From assembly GCA_944392455.1 (NCBI GenBank), contig CALXWP010000008.1, positions 19,461 to 83,460 on the forward strand: a DNA stretch of 64,000 nucleotides, in the 5' to 3' direction. Position 1 is the stretch's first letter. Each line of letters opens with the position of its first letter. The translations under genes were made by a program, and so were the position numbers. Source of the DNA: an uncultured Clostridia bacterium. Its GTDB lineage: Bacteria > Bacillota > Clostridia > TANB77 > CAG-508. Shown here piece by piece: positions 34,519 through 44,000 of this stretch. The notes under the pieces are model-generated. The model did no database searches. It was given only the letters and a program-made list of their open reading frames with translations, and was not told where the DNA came from.

Positions 34519-35214
34519 TTAGTTAAGATACTTTTCTATTTCTTTTCTGTTCCATGCCCAAGCACCTCTAAAGCCTAACGCCATCTCCTTAAATGTTTTT
34601 CTTACCATGGCCTGTTTTGTATTTTCTATGATAAGATTACCATCCATAAAAATACCGTTTTGTTCTTCATCAATGCCTATAAGGCTAATGAAATGGTTTC
34701 CTTTTTTATTTTTATCTCTGTTGTACACTGAATTTTGGATTAAAATAGTGATCACTGATTCCTGTAATTTCTTCAATATTTGATAAACATCATATAGCCT
34801 TTCTGCTGTATTGTCAAACAAACTATACTCTGTTCCACATCCATCAGTAATGTTTCCTGCTTCATCATATATATATCCTCTATATTCTTTTTTAGAGACT
34901 TCATTGATTAACTCTTCAAAGTCAACATTGAATCCATTTACTCTGAATGCATATTCCATTGCTAATGGTCCACACCCAGCATTGCTTACTGTACTTATTT
35001 TACCATATGGTAAATCAGAAAATGCTGAGTTTTTCTGGCTTATAGGAAAAATTCCTTTTGGCACTATAGGTTTAATTGCATGAATTTTTATCTTTTCTAA
35101 ATCACTTTTCATCTTCTCTTGGAACAAATCCATTTCATAATTTTCTTTTTCGTCCAGCTTCATTCTCTCTTTCTGATTTTTGGGGCATATGCAGTTTCTT
35201 GGAATTTTTAACAC
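34519..35214 (-). CDS. C39-like cysteine peptidase-type protein in a cassette
   Basis: The start is GTG at 35214, seven bases after AAAGGAGG, giving 231 residues. It is soluble, with no signal peptide. Residues 60-90 read SAFSDLPYGKISTVSNAG then CGPLAMEYAF, with Cys81 in the position of the catalytic Cys of C39-like peptidases. The His partner is His174 in KKGNHFISLIGIDE, followed by FMDGNLI. The N-terminus holds CxC (NCIC). Papain-like folds of this type include bacteriocin-processing and protein-cleaving enzymes as well as inactive relatives. Codon use is intermediate between cassettes and host, with no CGG. It has its own GC-rich terminator. It may be an effector or a housekeeping peptidase; the substrate is unknown. 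Confidence 0.62.
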   Translation of the reverse strand: MLKIPRNCICPKNQKERMKLDEKENYEMDLFQEKMKSDLEKIKIHAIKPIVPKGIFPISQKNSAFSDLPYGKISTVSNAGCGPLAMEYAFRVNGFNVDFEELINEVSKKEYRGYIYDEAGNITDGCGTEYSLFDNTAERLYDVYQILKKLQESVITILIQNSVYNRDKNKKGNHFISLIGIDEEQNGIFMDGNLIIENTKQAMVRKTFKEMALGFRGAWAWNRKEIEKYLN

Positions 35215-35272
35215 TCAAATTCCTCCTTTCAAAAGATTGGTCTATGCCTTATTTTTATATGTATAATAAAAG

Positions 35273-35339
35273 AAAAGGAAAATTTAACTATATTCAAAGA
35301 ATTTACAAATTCTCATTACTTACTCTTAAATTTTCCTTT
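35273..35339 (-). terminator. Terminator after the ABC permease gene
   Basis: AAAAGGAAAATTTAA pairs with TTAAATTTTCCTTT around a 38-base loop that holds a smaller hairpin. It lies 40 bases past the permease stop at 35379. Confidence 0.7.
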
Positions 35340-35378
35340 ACTTTAATTTAATTATATTCTTATATTTATTTTATTATA

Positions 35379-38300
35379 CTACTCTACACTTTTTAAACTT
35401 TCTATCATATCTATCTTCTTCAATGAAAAATATGTTACTATATTTACTATTACTGCAAAGAAAATAGTTATTATAACGCCAAGTATATAACTTAAGGCTT
35501 CTACCTCTGGATCAAACATTGTTATATCTAGTTCACATGTTTTTAAAATATACATAGTTAAGAAATATCCACCAATTAATCCTACTAATATTCCTATAAT
35601 AGTTAGTATTATTGTCTCTCTTGCTATATAACTATATACCTCTCTATCATAAAATCCTAATACTTTAATTGTTGCAAGTTCTCTTATTCTTTCGCTTATA
35701 TTAGCATTAAGTAGATTATATAATACTACTAAAGCAAGAAGTCCGGCAGCTATTATTAAAATCCATACAACCATATCCATATTATCCATTACAGTTTTAA
35801 ACATATCTTCTGATGCAGATGTAAAACTTACTCCTGATATATTGCTGCTATCTTGTAATAATTTTGTTCCTAGATCATTTTCTTTTTCTTCTGTCATATC
35901 TTCTGTAATTGCATATACCATATTTGACTCTATTCTTGTATCATATGTACTATTATATAATTCAGGTGACATATATATGTAATGCATTATATAATTTTCT
36001 GTTATTTTAGAAACCTTAACATCTGCCCTATCACCATCTGAGTTTTCTATAGTTATAGTATCTCCTTCATTTATATCTAACAAATTTGATAATTTTTCAG
36101 ATATTATAACTCCTGAATTGTCCAATACATATTTATCTTCTTTATTTTTTCTGTCTCTTAATGAAATAAAATTATCTAATCTATTAACATCTTCAGGTAC
36201 AATTAATTGAATACTTTGATTATTATCATCTTTTATAATATTTACAGATTGAACATTTGCGCCTAAAGTTTCCACAATTTGTTCATTTTCTTGTATTTTA
36301 TCTTTTACTTTTTCCAATTCCTCATCATATTTATCTTCTTTTAAAGTAATGCTTAGACTATATTTATCGATTTCTCCAAATTGTTTTGGTATCATATTTC
36401 CTATAGCATCTCTTAATCCAAACCCTGCTACTATTAATGCTGTACAACCACATACTCCTATTATTGTCATTAAAAATCTCTTTTTATATCTAAATAAATT
36501 TCTTGCTGTTACTTTAGCTGTAAAGTTTAAATGTTTCCATATAAATGGTATTTTTTCTAGTAATACTCTTTTTCCTGGCTTTGGAGCTTTTGGTCTCATT
36601 AAAGTTGCAGGATTATGTATTAATTCTCTTATACAAGTATATAAAGTTGCACCAACTGTACACAATATTGCGAAAAACATTCCTACAAATGCTATTTCTG
36701 CATTAAACTCTAACACTACATCTGGTACCTCATAAACCATAGCATACATATTTGCAATTATTCCTGGTAGAAACTTAAATCCAATAATTAATCCTATAAT
36801 TCCACCTATTATAGTTGCTAAGCTTGCATATATTAAATATTTTCTTGATATTTGTCTTTTGCTATATCCTAATGCCTTTAACGTTCCTATCTCTATTCTT
36901 TCCTCTTCTACCATTCTATTCATAGATGTTAAACTTATTAAAGCTGCTACTAAGAAAAATACTACCGGAAATACTTCTGCTAAACTTGCTACTCTATCAG
37001 TGTCCTGAACATAACTTGCATATCCAACATTTTGATTTCTGTCTAATACATACCATTCTGGTCTTTGTATTTCTTTTAATTCTTCTTTTGCATCTAATAA
37101 TTTATTTTCTGCTTCTTCTATTTGTTCATCATATTCTTTTCTAGCATCTTCTAATTCTTTTTCTCCACTTTGTAGTTCTTCTTCTGCTTCTTTAATCTCT
37201 TGCTCAGCACTAGCTATTGTTGAATATGTATAGTTTTTACTATTTTGCAATTCTATTTTACTTTCCTCTATTTGTTCTTTAGCTGAATTTATTTTATTTT
37301 CTGCAGAATCTAATCCTTCTTTTGCTGTTTCTATTCCATTTTTTAATTCTGTTATAGTTCCACTTAAATTTGTAACTCCCATTTCTTTTAAAGAATTATT
37401 TATTGTATTTATAGTGATTTGTAAAGTTTGAATTTCTGTTTTTACACTATTTATTTGTTCTTGTATTTCATCTTTTTCTGATTCTGTTTCGGCATTTTCT
37501 AATTTTAATTCTAAATTTTCTAATTTTTCTTGTTCATCTTTTAAATTACTATTTGCTGTATTTAATTGCTTTTGTGTTTGCTCTAATGTTTTTAACTGAC
37601 TTTCATATTCATCTATTTGTTCTTCTACTTGTTTTTTTGTTTTTTCAAATTCTTGCTCATTTTTCTCTATTTCAGATTCTGCATCTTTAATTTCTTGTTC
37701 TGCAACTGCAAATTGATTATTTGCAGTAGTTTTATTTTCTTCTATTTGTTTTTTACCATCTTCGATTTCTTTTTTTCCTTCATCAATCTCTTTTTGTGCA
37801 TCTTCAAGCTCTTTTTCTGCTTTTTCTTTTTCTTCATCTAATTCTTTCTCGGCATCTTCTATTTTAGAATTTGCATTGTCATATAACTCATTATATCTAG
37901 CCTCTCGCCTTGACTCTGAAATTTCTTCTAATCTATTTTTTACTTCATCTACTTTGTCTGAATACTCACTATCTGTTGTATTTAAATCTTTCGCTCCCGC
38001 TACTGTTAAATATATATTTGTATATAGGTCTACATTAATATTTTCTTTTGGAATATACATATAGTAATCTATTACACCACTTCCAAGTTCTGTACTTCCT
38101 CTATCTGTAGAGATATATAATGGTGATTTAACTGATCCTACTATTGTAACTTTATTATTTTTTAATACTTCTTGTTCTTCACCATCATCATTTGTAATAT
38201 TTTCTACATTAATTTCTATAGTATCTCCAATTTTATGTTCTGTCTCTGATAAGAATCTAGCCTCTACAACACATTCATTTTTATTTTCTGGCATTCTACC

Positions 38301-38660
38301 TTCTATTAAATTAAGTCTATTTATATTATCCGAATATGTTTCAATCTTTACAACAGATTCTTCATCTCCGATTTTTACTATTGCATCGGTCTGATATGTT
38401 CCTTCTAGAGCTTCTACTCCAGCTATATTACTTATTGCTTCTATATCATCATCTGTAAGTCCTAGAGTTGATATTACCTGGATATCCATAACATTTAATT
38501 CGTCAAAATATATGTCAAGTGTTTTTTTCATATCTGGACTTGCAGCTCTTAAGCCCGCAAAAAATCCCACTCCTAATAGAACAATAAGAAGTATTGATAA
38601 AAATCTTTTATATGAATATTTTATTTCTTTTATTCCATTTTTTAAAAGTGCACTTTTCAT
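35379..38660 (-). CDS. Large ABC transporter permease, FtsX/MacB type with coiled coil
   Basis: The 1093-residue protein has one N-terminal helix (about 17-37), a periplasmic-core-like extracellular region to about 250, a very long coiled coil (about 250-540) rich in Glu/Lys/Gln heptads, and two FtsX-type blocks of three to four helices (about 570-710 and 955-1090). The conserved loops LKALGYSKRQISRKYLIYAS and ATIKVLGFYDREVYSY mark them. It belongs with exporters or extracytoplasmic sensors such as the bacitracin-type and YtrF/YvcS families; the long coiled coil resembles that of clostridial lipoprotein-type exporters. Its ATPase is encoded directly upstream (38686), with a 25-base gap. Substrate unknown. 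Confidence 0.8.
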   Translation of the reverse strand: MKSALLKNGIKEIKYSYKRFLSILLIVLLGVGFFAGLRAASPDMKKTLDIYFDELNVMDIQVISTLGLTDDDIEAISNIAGVEALEGTYQTDAIVKIGDEESVVKIETYSDNINRLNLIEGRMPENKNECVVEARFLSETEHKIGDTIEINVENITNDDGEEQEVLKNNKVTIVGSVKSPLYISTDRGSTELGSGVIDYYMYIPKENINVDLYTNIYLTVAGAKDLNTTDSEYSDKVDEVKNRLEEISESRREARYNELYDNANSKIEDAEKELDEEKEKAEKELEDAQKEIDEGKKEIEDGKKQIEENKTTANNQFAVAEQEIKDAESEIEKNEQEFEKTKKQVEEQIDEYESQLKTLEQTQKQLNTANSNLKDEQEKLENLELKLENAETESEKDEIQEQINSVKTEIQTLQITINTINNSLKEMGVTNLSGTITELKNGIETAKEGLDSAENKINSAKEQIEESKIELQNSKNYTYSTIASAEQEIKEAEEELQSGEKELEDARKEYDEQIEEAENKLLDAKEELKEIQRPEWYVLDRNQNVGYASYVQDTDRVASLAEVFPVVFFLVAALISLTSMNRMVEEERIEIGTLKALGYSKRQISRKYLIYASLATIIGGIIGLIIGFKFLPGIIANMYAMVYEVPDVVLEFNAEIAFVGMFFAILCTVGATLYTCIRELIHNPATLMRPKAPKPGKRVLLEKIPFIWKHLNFTAKVTARNLFRYKKRFLMTIIGVCGCTALIVAGFGLRDAIGNMIPKQFGEIDKYSLSITLKEDKYDEELEKVKDKIQENEQIVETLGANVQSVNIIKDDNNQSIQLIVPEDVNRLDNFISLRDRKNKEDKYVLDNSGVIISEKLSNLLDINEGDTITIENSDGDRADVKVSKITENYIMHYIYMSPELYNSTYDTRIESNMVYAITEDMTEEKENDLGTKLLQDSSNISGVSFTSASEDMFKTVMDNMDMVVWILIIAAGLLALVVLYNLLNANISERIRELATIKVLGFYDREVYSYIARETIILTIIGILVGLIGGYFLTMYILKTCELDITMFDPEVEALSYILGVIITIFFAVIVNIVTYFSLKKIDMIESLKSVE

Positions 38661-38685
38661 TTTTTCCTCCTTATATTTTTTGCAC

Positions 38686-39388
38686 TTACCATTCTATCTC
38701 TTCAATTGGTGTAGGATTTTCGTTTGTAATAATATTAAATGCTGTTCCATTTTTAAAATGAATTACTCTATCTGCCATTGGTGTTAGTGCAGTATTATGA
38801 GTAATTATTATAACTGTCATATTTTCTTTTCTACAAGTATCTTGTAATAACTTTAATATTTGTTTTCCAGTTTTATAGTCCAATGCTCCTGTTGGTTCGT
38901 CACATAAAAGTAGTTTAGGATTTTTAGCTATTGCTCTTGCAATTGCAACCCTTTGTTGTTCTCCTCCTGATAATTGAGAAGGAAAATTTTTCATTCTATC
39001 CTTTAGACCAACTTTTTCTAATATATCTTTAGGATCTAATGGGTGCTTACATATTTGAGTTGCAAGTTCTACATTTTCAATAGCTGTTAGATTTTGAACT
39101 AAATTATAGAATTGAAAAACAAAGCCAATATCTTCTCTTCTATACTTAATTAATTCTTTTTTCTTAAATTTACTTATATCTTTTCTATCAATAATGACAT
39201 TTCCAGAAGTAACACTGTCCATTCCTCCGAAGTATATTAAGAGCCGTAGTTTTTCCAGCACCACTTGGACCTACTATTACCACTAATTCTCCTTTTTCTA
39301 TCTTAAAATTAGTTTTATCCAAAGCTTTTATTGTTACTTCTCCCATTTTATATTCTTTTACAACATTTCTAAATTCGATATATGACAT
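38686..39388 (-). CDS. ABC transporter ATPase, LolD/MacB type, with a +1 shift at CGG
   Basis: From the ATG at 39388 (AAAAAGGAGATATTT upstream) the first frame has 53 codons, with [20 protein letters not shown] and Walker [10 protein letters not shown]. At 39229-39227 an in-frame CGG follows CTT, and the frame ends 13 codons later. Skipping the C gives [12 protein letters not shown] and the remaining 180 residues: Q-loop [15 protein letters not shown], signature [14 protein letters not shown] and Walker [13 protein letters not shown]. The total is 233 residues, normal for LolD-type ATPases. Without the shift no functional ATPase is made, though the partner permease downstream is intact. CUU-C-GG resembles slippery CUU contexts known for +1 frameshifting, which makes this the most favourable site of the four. 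Confidence 0.85.
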
Positions 39389-39600
39389 AATAAATATCTC
39401 CTTTTTAGTAAAAAGGAGAGCATAAAGCATAATAGATATTTAATTATCTATACACAAAATACTCCCCCTTATTTATTTATATAATTTTCATAAATCTCCT
39501 ATATTAATATACTATATTTTATCATTTAACATTCCAATGGTCAATATAAATACTTTAAGTTTAAGTTAAATTTTTAACTAAAATTTTTGCTATATTATAT

Positions 39601-39728
39601 ATAAGAAAATTGGACGTTAACGAAATCTAAGATTTCGATGTCCACATGTGCATTTTGCTTTGCAAATATGCACAGCCAAACGAAAATTAACCTTGTTGCA
39701 TAGGAAATTTCTAGCAAAATTTCCTATG
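39601..39728. repeat. Left terminal inverted repeat of a cassette element
   Basis: From the outer edge the arm reads ATAAGAAAA, a small hairpin (CGAAATC/GATTTCG), then CCACATGTGC, an internal hairpin of TGCATTTTGC type, GCC, TTAACCTTGTTG and a second hairpin (ATAGGAAATTT/AAATTTCCTAT). The mirror arm is at 40925-41059. The arms are roughly 85% identical over the shared core, and several differences keep base pairing: the hairpin pair A-T in GTGCAT/ATGCAC here is G-C in GTGCGT/ACGCAC on the right. This arm lies about 210 bases upstream of the ABC ATPase start. Confidence 0.82.
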
Positions 39729-39740
39729 TAATAAAAGGTT

Positions 39741-39769
39741 GGAGCTCGATGCAGTCAGCACCGAGCTCC
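39741..39769 (-). terminator. Terminator of the 39789 cassette
   Basis: GGAGCTCG pairs with CGAGCTCC around a 13-base loop. The minus-strand tail is AACCTTTTATTA, moderately T-rich. It sits between the gene and the left inverted repeat. Confidence 0.8.
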
Positions 39770-39788
39770 CATGACGGAGATTAGAGAT

Positions 39789-40010
39789 TTAGTTGCGTTT
39801 AATACGATATGTCGTCAAAGTAAGCATTGCCCTTAAGTCTTTCGATATTTTCTTAAGCAACTCCTTGTCCATGTCAGGATCACTGAAAATGATCTTGTCA
39901 TTCAAAACAACAAAATCAACTTTCTCATCACCAACGGTGATGATCCCGTTTGGAATAGGTGACACTCCCTCAAAGAGAAAGTGAATCTCATAAACATTGT
40001 TGTCCTTCAT
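39789..40010 (-). CDS. Orphan cassette gene, 73-residue protein of unknown function
   Basis: The protein is not recognised. Its plan is strand-rich at the start (YEIHFLFEGVSPIPNGIITV, then KVDFVVLNDKIIF), followed by a basic helix (DMDKELLKKISKDLRAML) and a strand ending TYRIKRN. It is small and soluble. CAGGAGG lies about ten bases before the ATG. The codon set includes AGG, CGC, CGT and GTC but no CGG. It has a perfect consensus promoter and its own terminator inside the inverted-repeat element, divergent from 40214. The beta-beta-alpha layout could fit a small inhibitor or binding protein; that is only a shape. Confidence 0.66.
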   Translation of the reverse strand: MKDNNVYEIHFLFEGVSPIPNGIITVGDEKVDFVVLNDKIIFSDPDMDKELLKKISKDLRAMLTLTTYRIKRN

Positions 40011-40067
40011 TCTAGCTAAAACCTCCTGTATTTTATACCATTCGGATTTACCGATTGGCTATTCTTT

Positions 40068-40096
40068 ATTATACTCTTTTTTCCAATATATGTCAA
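40068..40096 (-). promoter_or_regulatory. Consensus promoter of the 39789 cassette
   Basis: On the minus strand TTGACA (40091-40096), 17 bases, TATAAT (40068-40073). Confidence 0.85.
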
Positions 40097-40113
40097 ACAT
40101 GTTACCATAAAAT

Positions 40114-40142
40114 TTGATTAATTTTAAATTATTTGGTATAAT
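40114..40142 (+). promoter_or_regulatory. Promoter of the 40214 cassette
   Basis: TTGATT at 40114-40119, 17 bases, TATAAT at 40137-40142. It faces away from the divergent promoter 18 bases to the left. Confidence 0.8.
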
Positions 40143-40213
40143 ATTTACATAAATTGAGTTGCAGGTTCGTGCATAAAAAACTCAATTTAAGTAAATTGAA
40201 AGGGAGAGGAAAT

Positions 40214-40855
40214 ATGCGAATAAATCATAAATTAGACATGAAGAAACTCGAGGACTTTAAGAGAATAGTCTTACCTTATACTCGGAAACTAATCGAAGAT
40301 GAGGTAACCTATTATGGTCTTAAGTCAACAATCTCTGATCTGGAGAAATCTAAACAGGAAACTATGAATAACCTTACAGCTGTAAAAGCGTTTCCTAACA
40401 TCGCTACAAAGTATTCATCATATACCGGTGATCTGCAGGCAAGGTTGTCATACTTTTCCGGATTAAGAAAAACGCTTGAGGCTGAACTTGCAGAATGTGA
40501 GGGAAAAATAAAGCCACACAAGAAAAATGCAGAATCTTTGAAAGGCACTATAGATTACCAGAAAGAAATGCTCAACAGTATTCTTGGTATCATCTTGAAA
40601 GATACTGAAGGTTTTCTGCAGCCGGATGATATCCATAAGAACAGAGAATACAAGTATGAAATATTATATATACTGTGTACCTGTTCTACTGATTCTGGAA
40701 TCACTAACAGCCTTATGTCTCTTCAGGCATGCAATGCTTTAGCAGATGAATGCAGGCAGTCTCATCCAGACCTGTATATTGCAATAATGGAGTCTGACAA
40801 TAAAGTGGCTGAATTTTATAAACAGCTTTATGATATTGATATTTGTAACTTGTAA
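40214..40855 (+). CDS. Orphan cassette gene, 213-residue helical/coiled-coil protein
   Basis: The ATG at 40214 follows AAGGGAGAGGAAAT and gives 213 residues. The protein is not recognised. It is almost wholly alpha-helical: a heptad-like stretch at about 25-130 (TISDLEKSKQETMNNLTAV, then LRKTLEAELAECEGKIKPHK), and a C-terminal half with several cysteines (ILCTCSTDSG, QACNALADEC, DICNL). There is no signal or membrane helix. An in-frame CGG at about codon 22 (ACT-CGG-AAA) is read as arginine. Codon use is GC-richer than in dnaE next door. It may be a structural or scaffold protein of the element; a cytoplasmic adaptor is equally possible. Confidence 0.7.
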   Translation: MRINHKLDMKKLEDFKRIVLPYTRKLIEDEVTYYGLKSTISDLEKSKQETMNNLTAVKAFPNIATKYSSYTGDLQARLSYFSGLRKTLEAELAECEGKIKPHKKNAESLKGTIDYQKEMLNSILGIILKDTEGFLQPDDIHKNREYKYEILYILCTCSTDSGITNSLMSLQACNALADECRQSHPDLYIAIMESDNKVAEFYKQLYDIDICNL

Positions 40856-40878
40856 ATTTTCTCTAAGCACGAACCACT

Positions 40879-40922
40879 AAAAAAGGGAGTAGCCTATTTA
40901 AAAGGCAATGCTCCCTTTTTTA
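40879..40922 (+). terminator. Terminator of the 40214 cassette
   Basis: AAAAGGGAG and GCC pair with GGC and CTCCCTTTT, then TTATTG. It directly abuts the right inverted repeat. Confidence 0.9.
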
Positions 40923-40924
40923 TT

Positions 40925-41059
40925 GTATAGGAAAAATCGACTTTCTACTTGATATTTCAGTATTTTCATCGATTTTTCCGTATACAACAAGGTTAAGTTT
41001 CCTTGGGCCGTGCGTATTTGCGAAGCAAAACGCACATGTGGCGAAGTCACTTTTCTTAT
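40925..41059. repeat. Right terminal inverted repeat of the cassette element
   Basis: This is the mirror of the left arm. From the inside it has a long hairpin (TATAGGAAAAATCGA / TCGATTTTTCCGTATA), then CAACAAGGTTAA, GGCCGTGCGTATTTGC, the loop GAA, GCAAAACGCAC, ATGTGG and finally TTTTCTTAT at 41051-41059. The inner hairpin is longer than in the left arm and the outer small hairpin is reduced to a CTTCG turn. The dnaE stop is at 41066. Confidence 0.82.
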
Positions 41060-41065
41060 TTTTTC

Positions 41066-44000
41066 TCATATTTCTTCTACTCTAGCATTTTCATATCCAA
41101 TAATATCTTGAAATTGCTCTAAAGTATCACCACTAAGAAATATTCCTCCTGCCATATCTTTTCTTTCACCATTAATAATCTGTACTTGTATATTATTTTT
41201 TTCTCCAGTAAAGAATTTTATTGCACCTCTTAGCCTTTCTTTTTGCTCATCACTAGTACTTGTTATATCTAAATTTAAAACTTTTCTTTTTTGCTCTCCA
41301 AATTCTTTAATATCTTTTGCAACTATTTTAGTGTCTTCGTCTTCTCTTATACTTAATCTACCATCTACTAAAACTATATTATCTTCCATTAAAATGTTTG
41401 AACAATTTTGATAGCAACTCTCAAATACAATAACTTCAGTAGGTCCGTATAAATCTTCAATTGTTACAAAAGCCATAATTTTATTTGTTTTAGTAAATTT
41501 CTTTTTTACACTAGTTATAATTCCTGCATATTTAACAAATTGCCCATCTTGTAATTTTTCATTAATACTTAAATTTGCAGCAATTTCATTTGCTTTTTCT
41601 TCACCTTCTATAGCTTCTGTATCTAAACTAGATGTATCTTGTGCACTTCTCATCATTGCAGTATTTACATTTGTTTGCATTTCTATCTGATGTCTTAGTT
41701 TGTCTAGTGGATGGCCTGAAATATATAGTCCAAGCATCTCTTTTTCCATTGAAAGTAATTCTCTTTCTGAAAATTCTGGCATTATTTTGTATGTATATTT
41801 TAATTCTTCCATTTCTTTTTGATTAGTACCACCTAAATCAAACATACTAACTTGTCCATCAAAGCTTTTCTTTGAACTATCTGCAATAGAATCAACAATT
41901 GATTCATAAGATTCCATTAAAGTTCTTCTTGTTTGTTCAAAATTATCAAATGCTCCAGCTTTAATTAAACTTTCTATACATTTTTTATTTACAGATGCTT
42001 CTGCAATTCTTTCACAAAATGAAGCAAAGTCCTTAAATTCTCCATTTTTATTTCGTTCAAGAACTATTTCATCAACTGCTCCAACTCCAACATTTTTAAC
42101 ACTTCCAAGACCAAATCTAATTTTATTTCCATCAACAGTAAATTTTGTAAAACTTTTATTAATATCCGGTTTTAATATTTCTATATTTAGCCTTTTACAT
42201 TCGTCAACATATGCAGGTATTTTATCTAAATTTCCTAAAAAGCTATTAAGCATAGCTGCCATAAATTCTGCTGGGTAATATGTTTTCAAATATGCTGTTT
42301 GATATGAAAGTACAGCATATGCAGCAGCATGAGATTTATTAAATGCATATTTTGCAAATTCAGCCATTTCATCAAATATTTTATTAGCTGACTCTGCATC
42401 AATACCATTTCTTACACAACCTGGTACAATAATGTTTCCTTCATCATCAACTTGTCCATTTATAAATATTTCACGCTCTTTTGCCATTACATCTAGTTTT
42501 TTCTTTCCCATTGCACGTCTTACTAAATCAGCCCTACCAAGTGAATACCCTGCTAAATCTCTTACTATCTGCATAACTTGTTCTTGGTAAACCATACATC
42601 CATATGTAACATTTAATATTGGTCTTAAACTATCATGTGTATAAACAGCATGATCTGGGTCTTTTTTATTTGCAATATATCTAGGTATCTGATCCATAGG
42701 ACCTGGTCTGTAAAGTGAAACACCTGCTATAATATCTTCTAAGCAATCTGGTTTTAATTCTTTCATGAAGTTCGTCATACCTTGACTTTCAAACTGGAAT
42801 ATACCAACTGAATTTCCTTCTTGCCATTGTTTATATACATTTGGATCATTCATATCTTTATCAAATTCTACATCTATTCCTCTATTTTGCTTTACTAAAT
42901 CTTTTGTGTCTTGTATAACTGTAAGTGTTCTTAAACCTAAAAAGTCCATTTTTAAAAGTCCTAGCTCTTCTAGAGTTGTCATAATATATTGTGTAGAAAT
43001 TGTATTATCTCTCATATATAAAGGTACATAAGTATCTACTGGCTCTTTTGTTATAACTATACCACAAGCATGTGTTGAGGCCTGTCTTGGCATTCCTTCT
43101 AATGCCATAGCTATATCAAGTAATTTCCTATATTCTTCATTTGTATCATATAATTCTTTTAATTCTCTATTTTGTTCCATTGCTTTTTTTATAGTTATAT
43201 GTAATTCATTAGGAACCATTTTAGCAAGTTTATCAGTTTCTGCATATGAAACATCTAAAGCTCTACCAACATCACGAATTACCATTCTAGCAGACATTGT
43301 ACCAAAAGTAATAATCTGTGACACATGATCATGTCCATATTTTCTTCCAACATAATCTATTACTTCTTGTCTTCTTTCATAACAAAAATCAACATCAAAA
43401 TCTGGCATACTAATTCTTTCAGGATTTAAGAATCTTTCAAAGATTAATCCATATTTTATAGGATCAATATCTGTAATTCCAATAGCATATGCCACTATAG
43501 ATCCTGCTCCAGATCCACGACCTGGTCCTACTGGTATCCCATTTGATTTTGCATAATTTATATAATCCCAAACTATTAAGAAATAGTCTACATATCCCAT
43601 CTTTTCTATAACAGAAAGTTCATAATCTTTTCTTTGTATTATTTCATCTGTTACATCTTCACCATATCGATTTGCTATTCCATCATCAGTAAGTTTTTTC
43701 AAATAATCATAATGAGTTTCAAATCCTTCTGGTACATCATAATTAGGAAGTATTGTATGTCCAAATTCAAATTCAACATTACATTCATTAGCAATTTTTA
43801 CTGTATTTTCTATTGCATCAGGAACATTTGCAAAATATTCCTTCATTTCTTCAGGTGATTTTATATATAATTCATCTGTTTCAAAGCGCATTCTATCTTC
43901 ATCTGTCATTCTTTTTCCAGTTTGAATACATAGAAGTACTTCATGGTTATATGCATCTTCTCTCTTTAGATAATGTGCATCATTTGTAGCAACTAGTGGA

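Larger units (their letters stand above)
39601..41059. mobile_element. 1.46-kb inverted-repeat element carrying two cassette genes
   Basis: The element consists of the two arms at 39601-39728 and 40925-41059 and, between them, the divergent cassette genes 39789-40010 and 40214-40855 with separate promoters and terminators. No transposase, recombinase or other mobility enzyme is encoded, so it would need to be moved in trans, as non-autonomous elements are. Codon and base composition inside differ from the flanks. The right edge lies seven bases from the dnaE stop codon. I could not see a clear target-site duplication. Whether it is mobile, or a pair of structured regulatory ends, is inference. 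Confidence 0.65.

Noticed and set aside
5481..40855. Cassette genes as assembly contamination
   Set aside because: They are small, have joining intergenic sequence of host composition, and occur repeatedly at separate sites, which contamination would not produce.
39601..41059. The inverted repeats as simple bidirectional terminators
   Set aside because: Each cassette gene already has its own terminator inside the arms, and the arms share over 80 bases with compensating changes, more than termination needs. It is not fully excluded.
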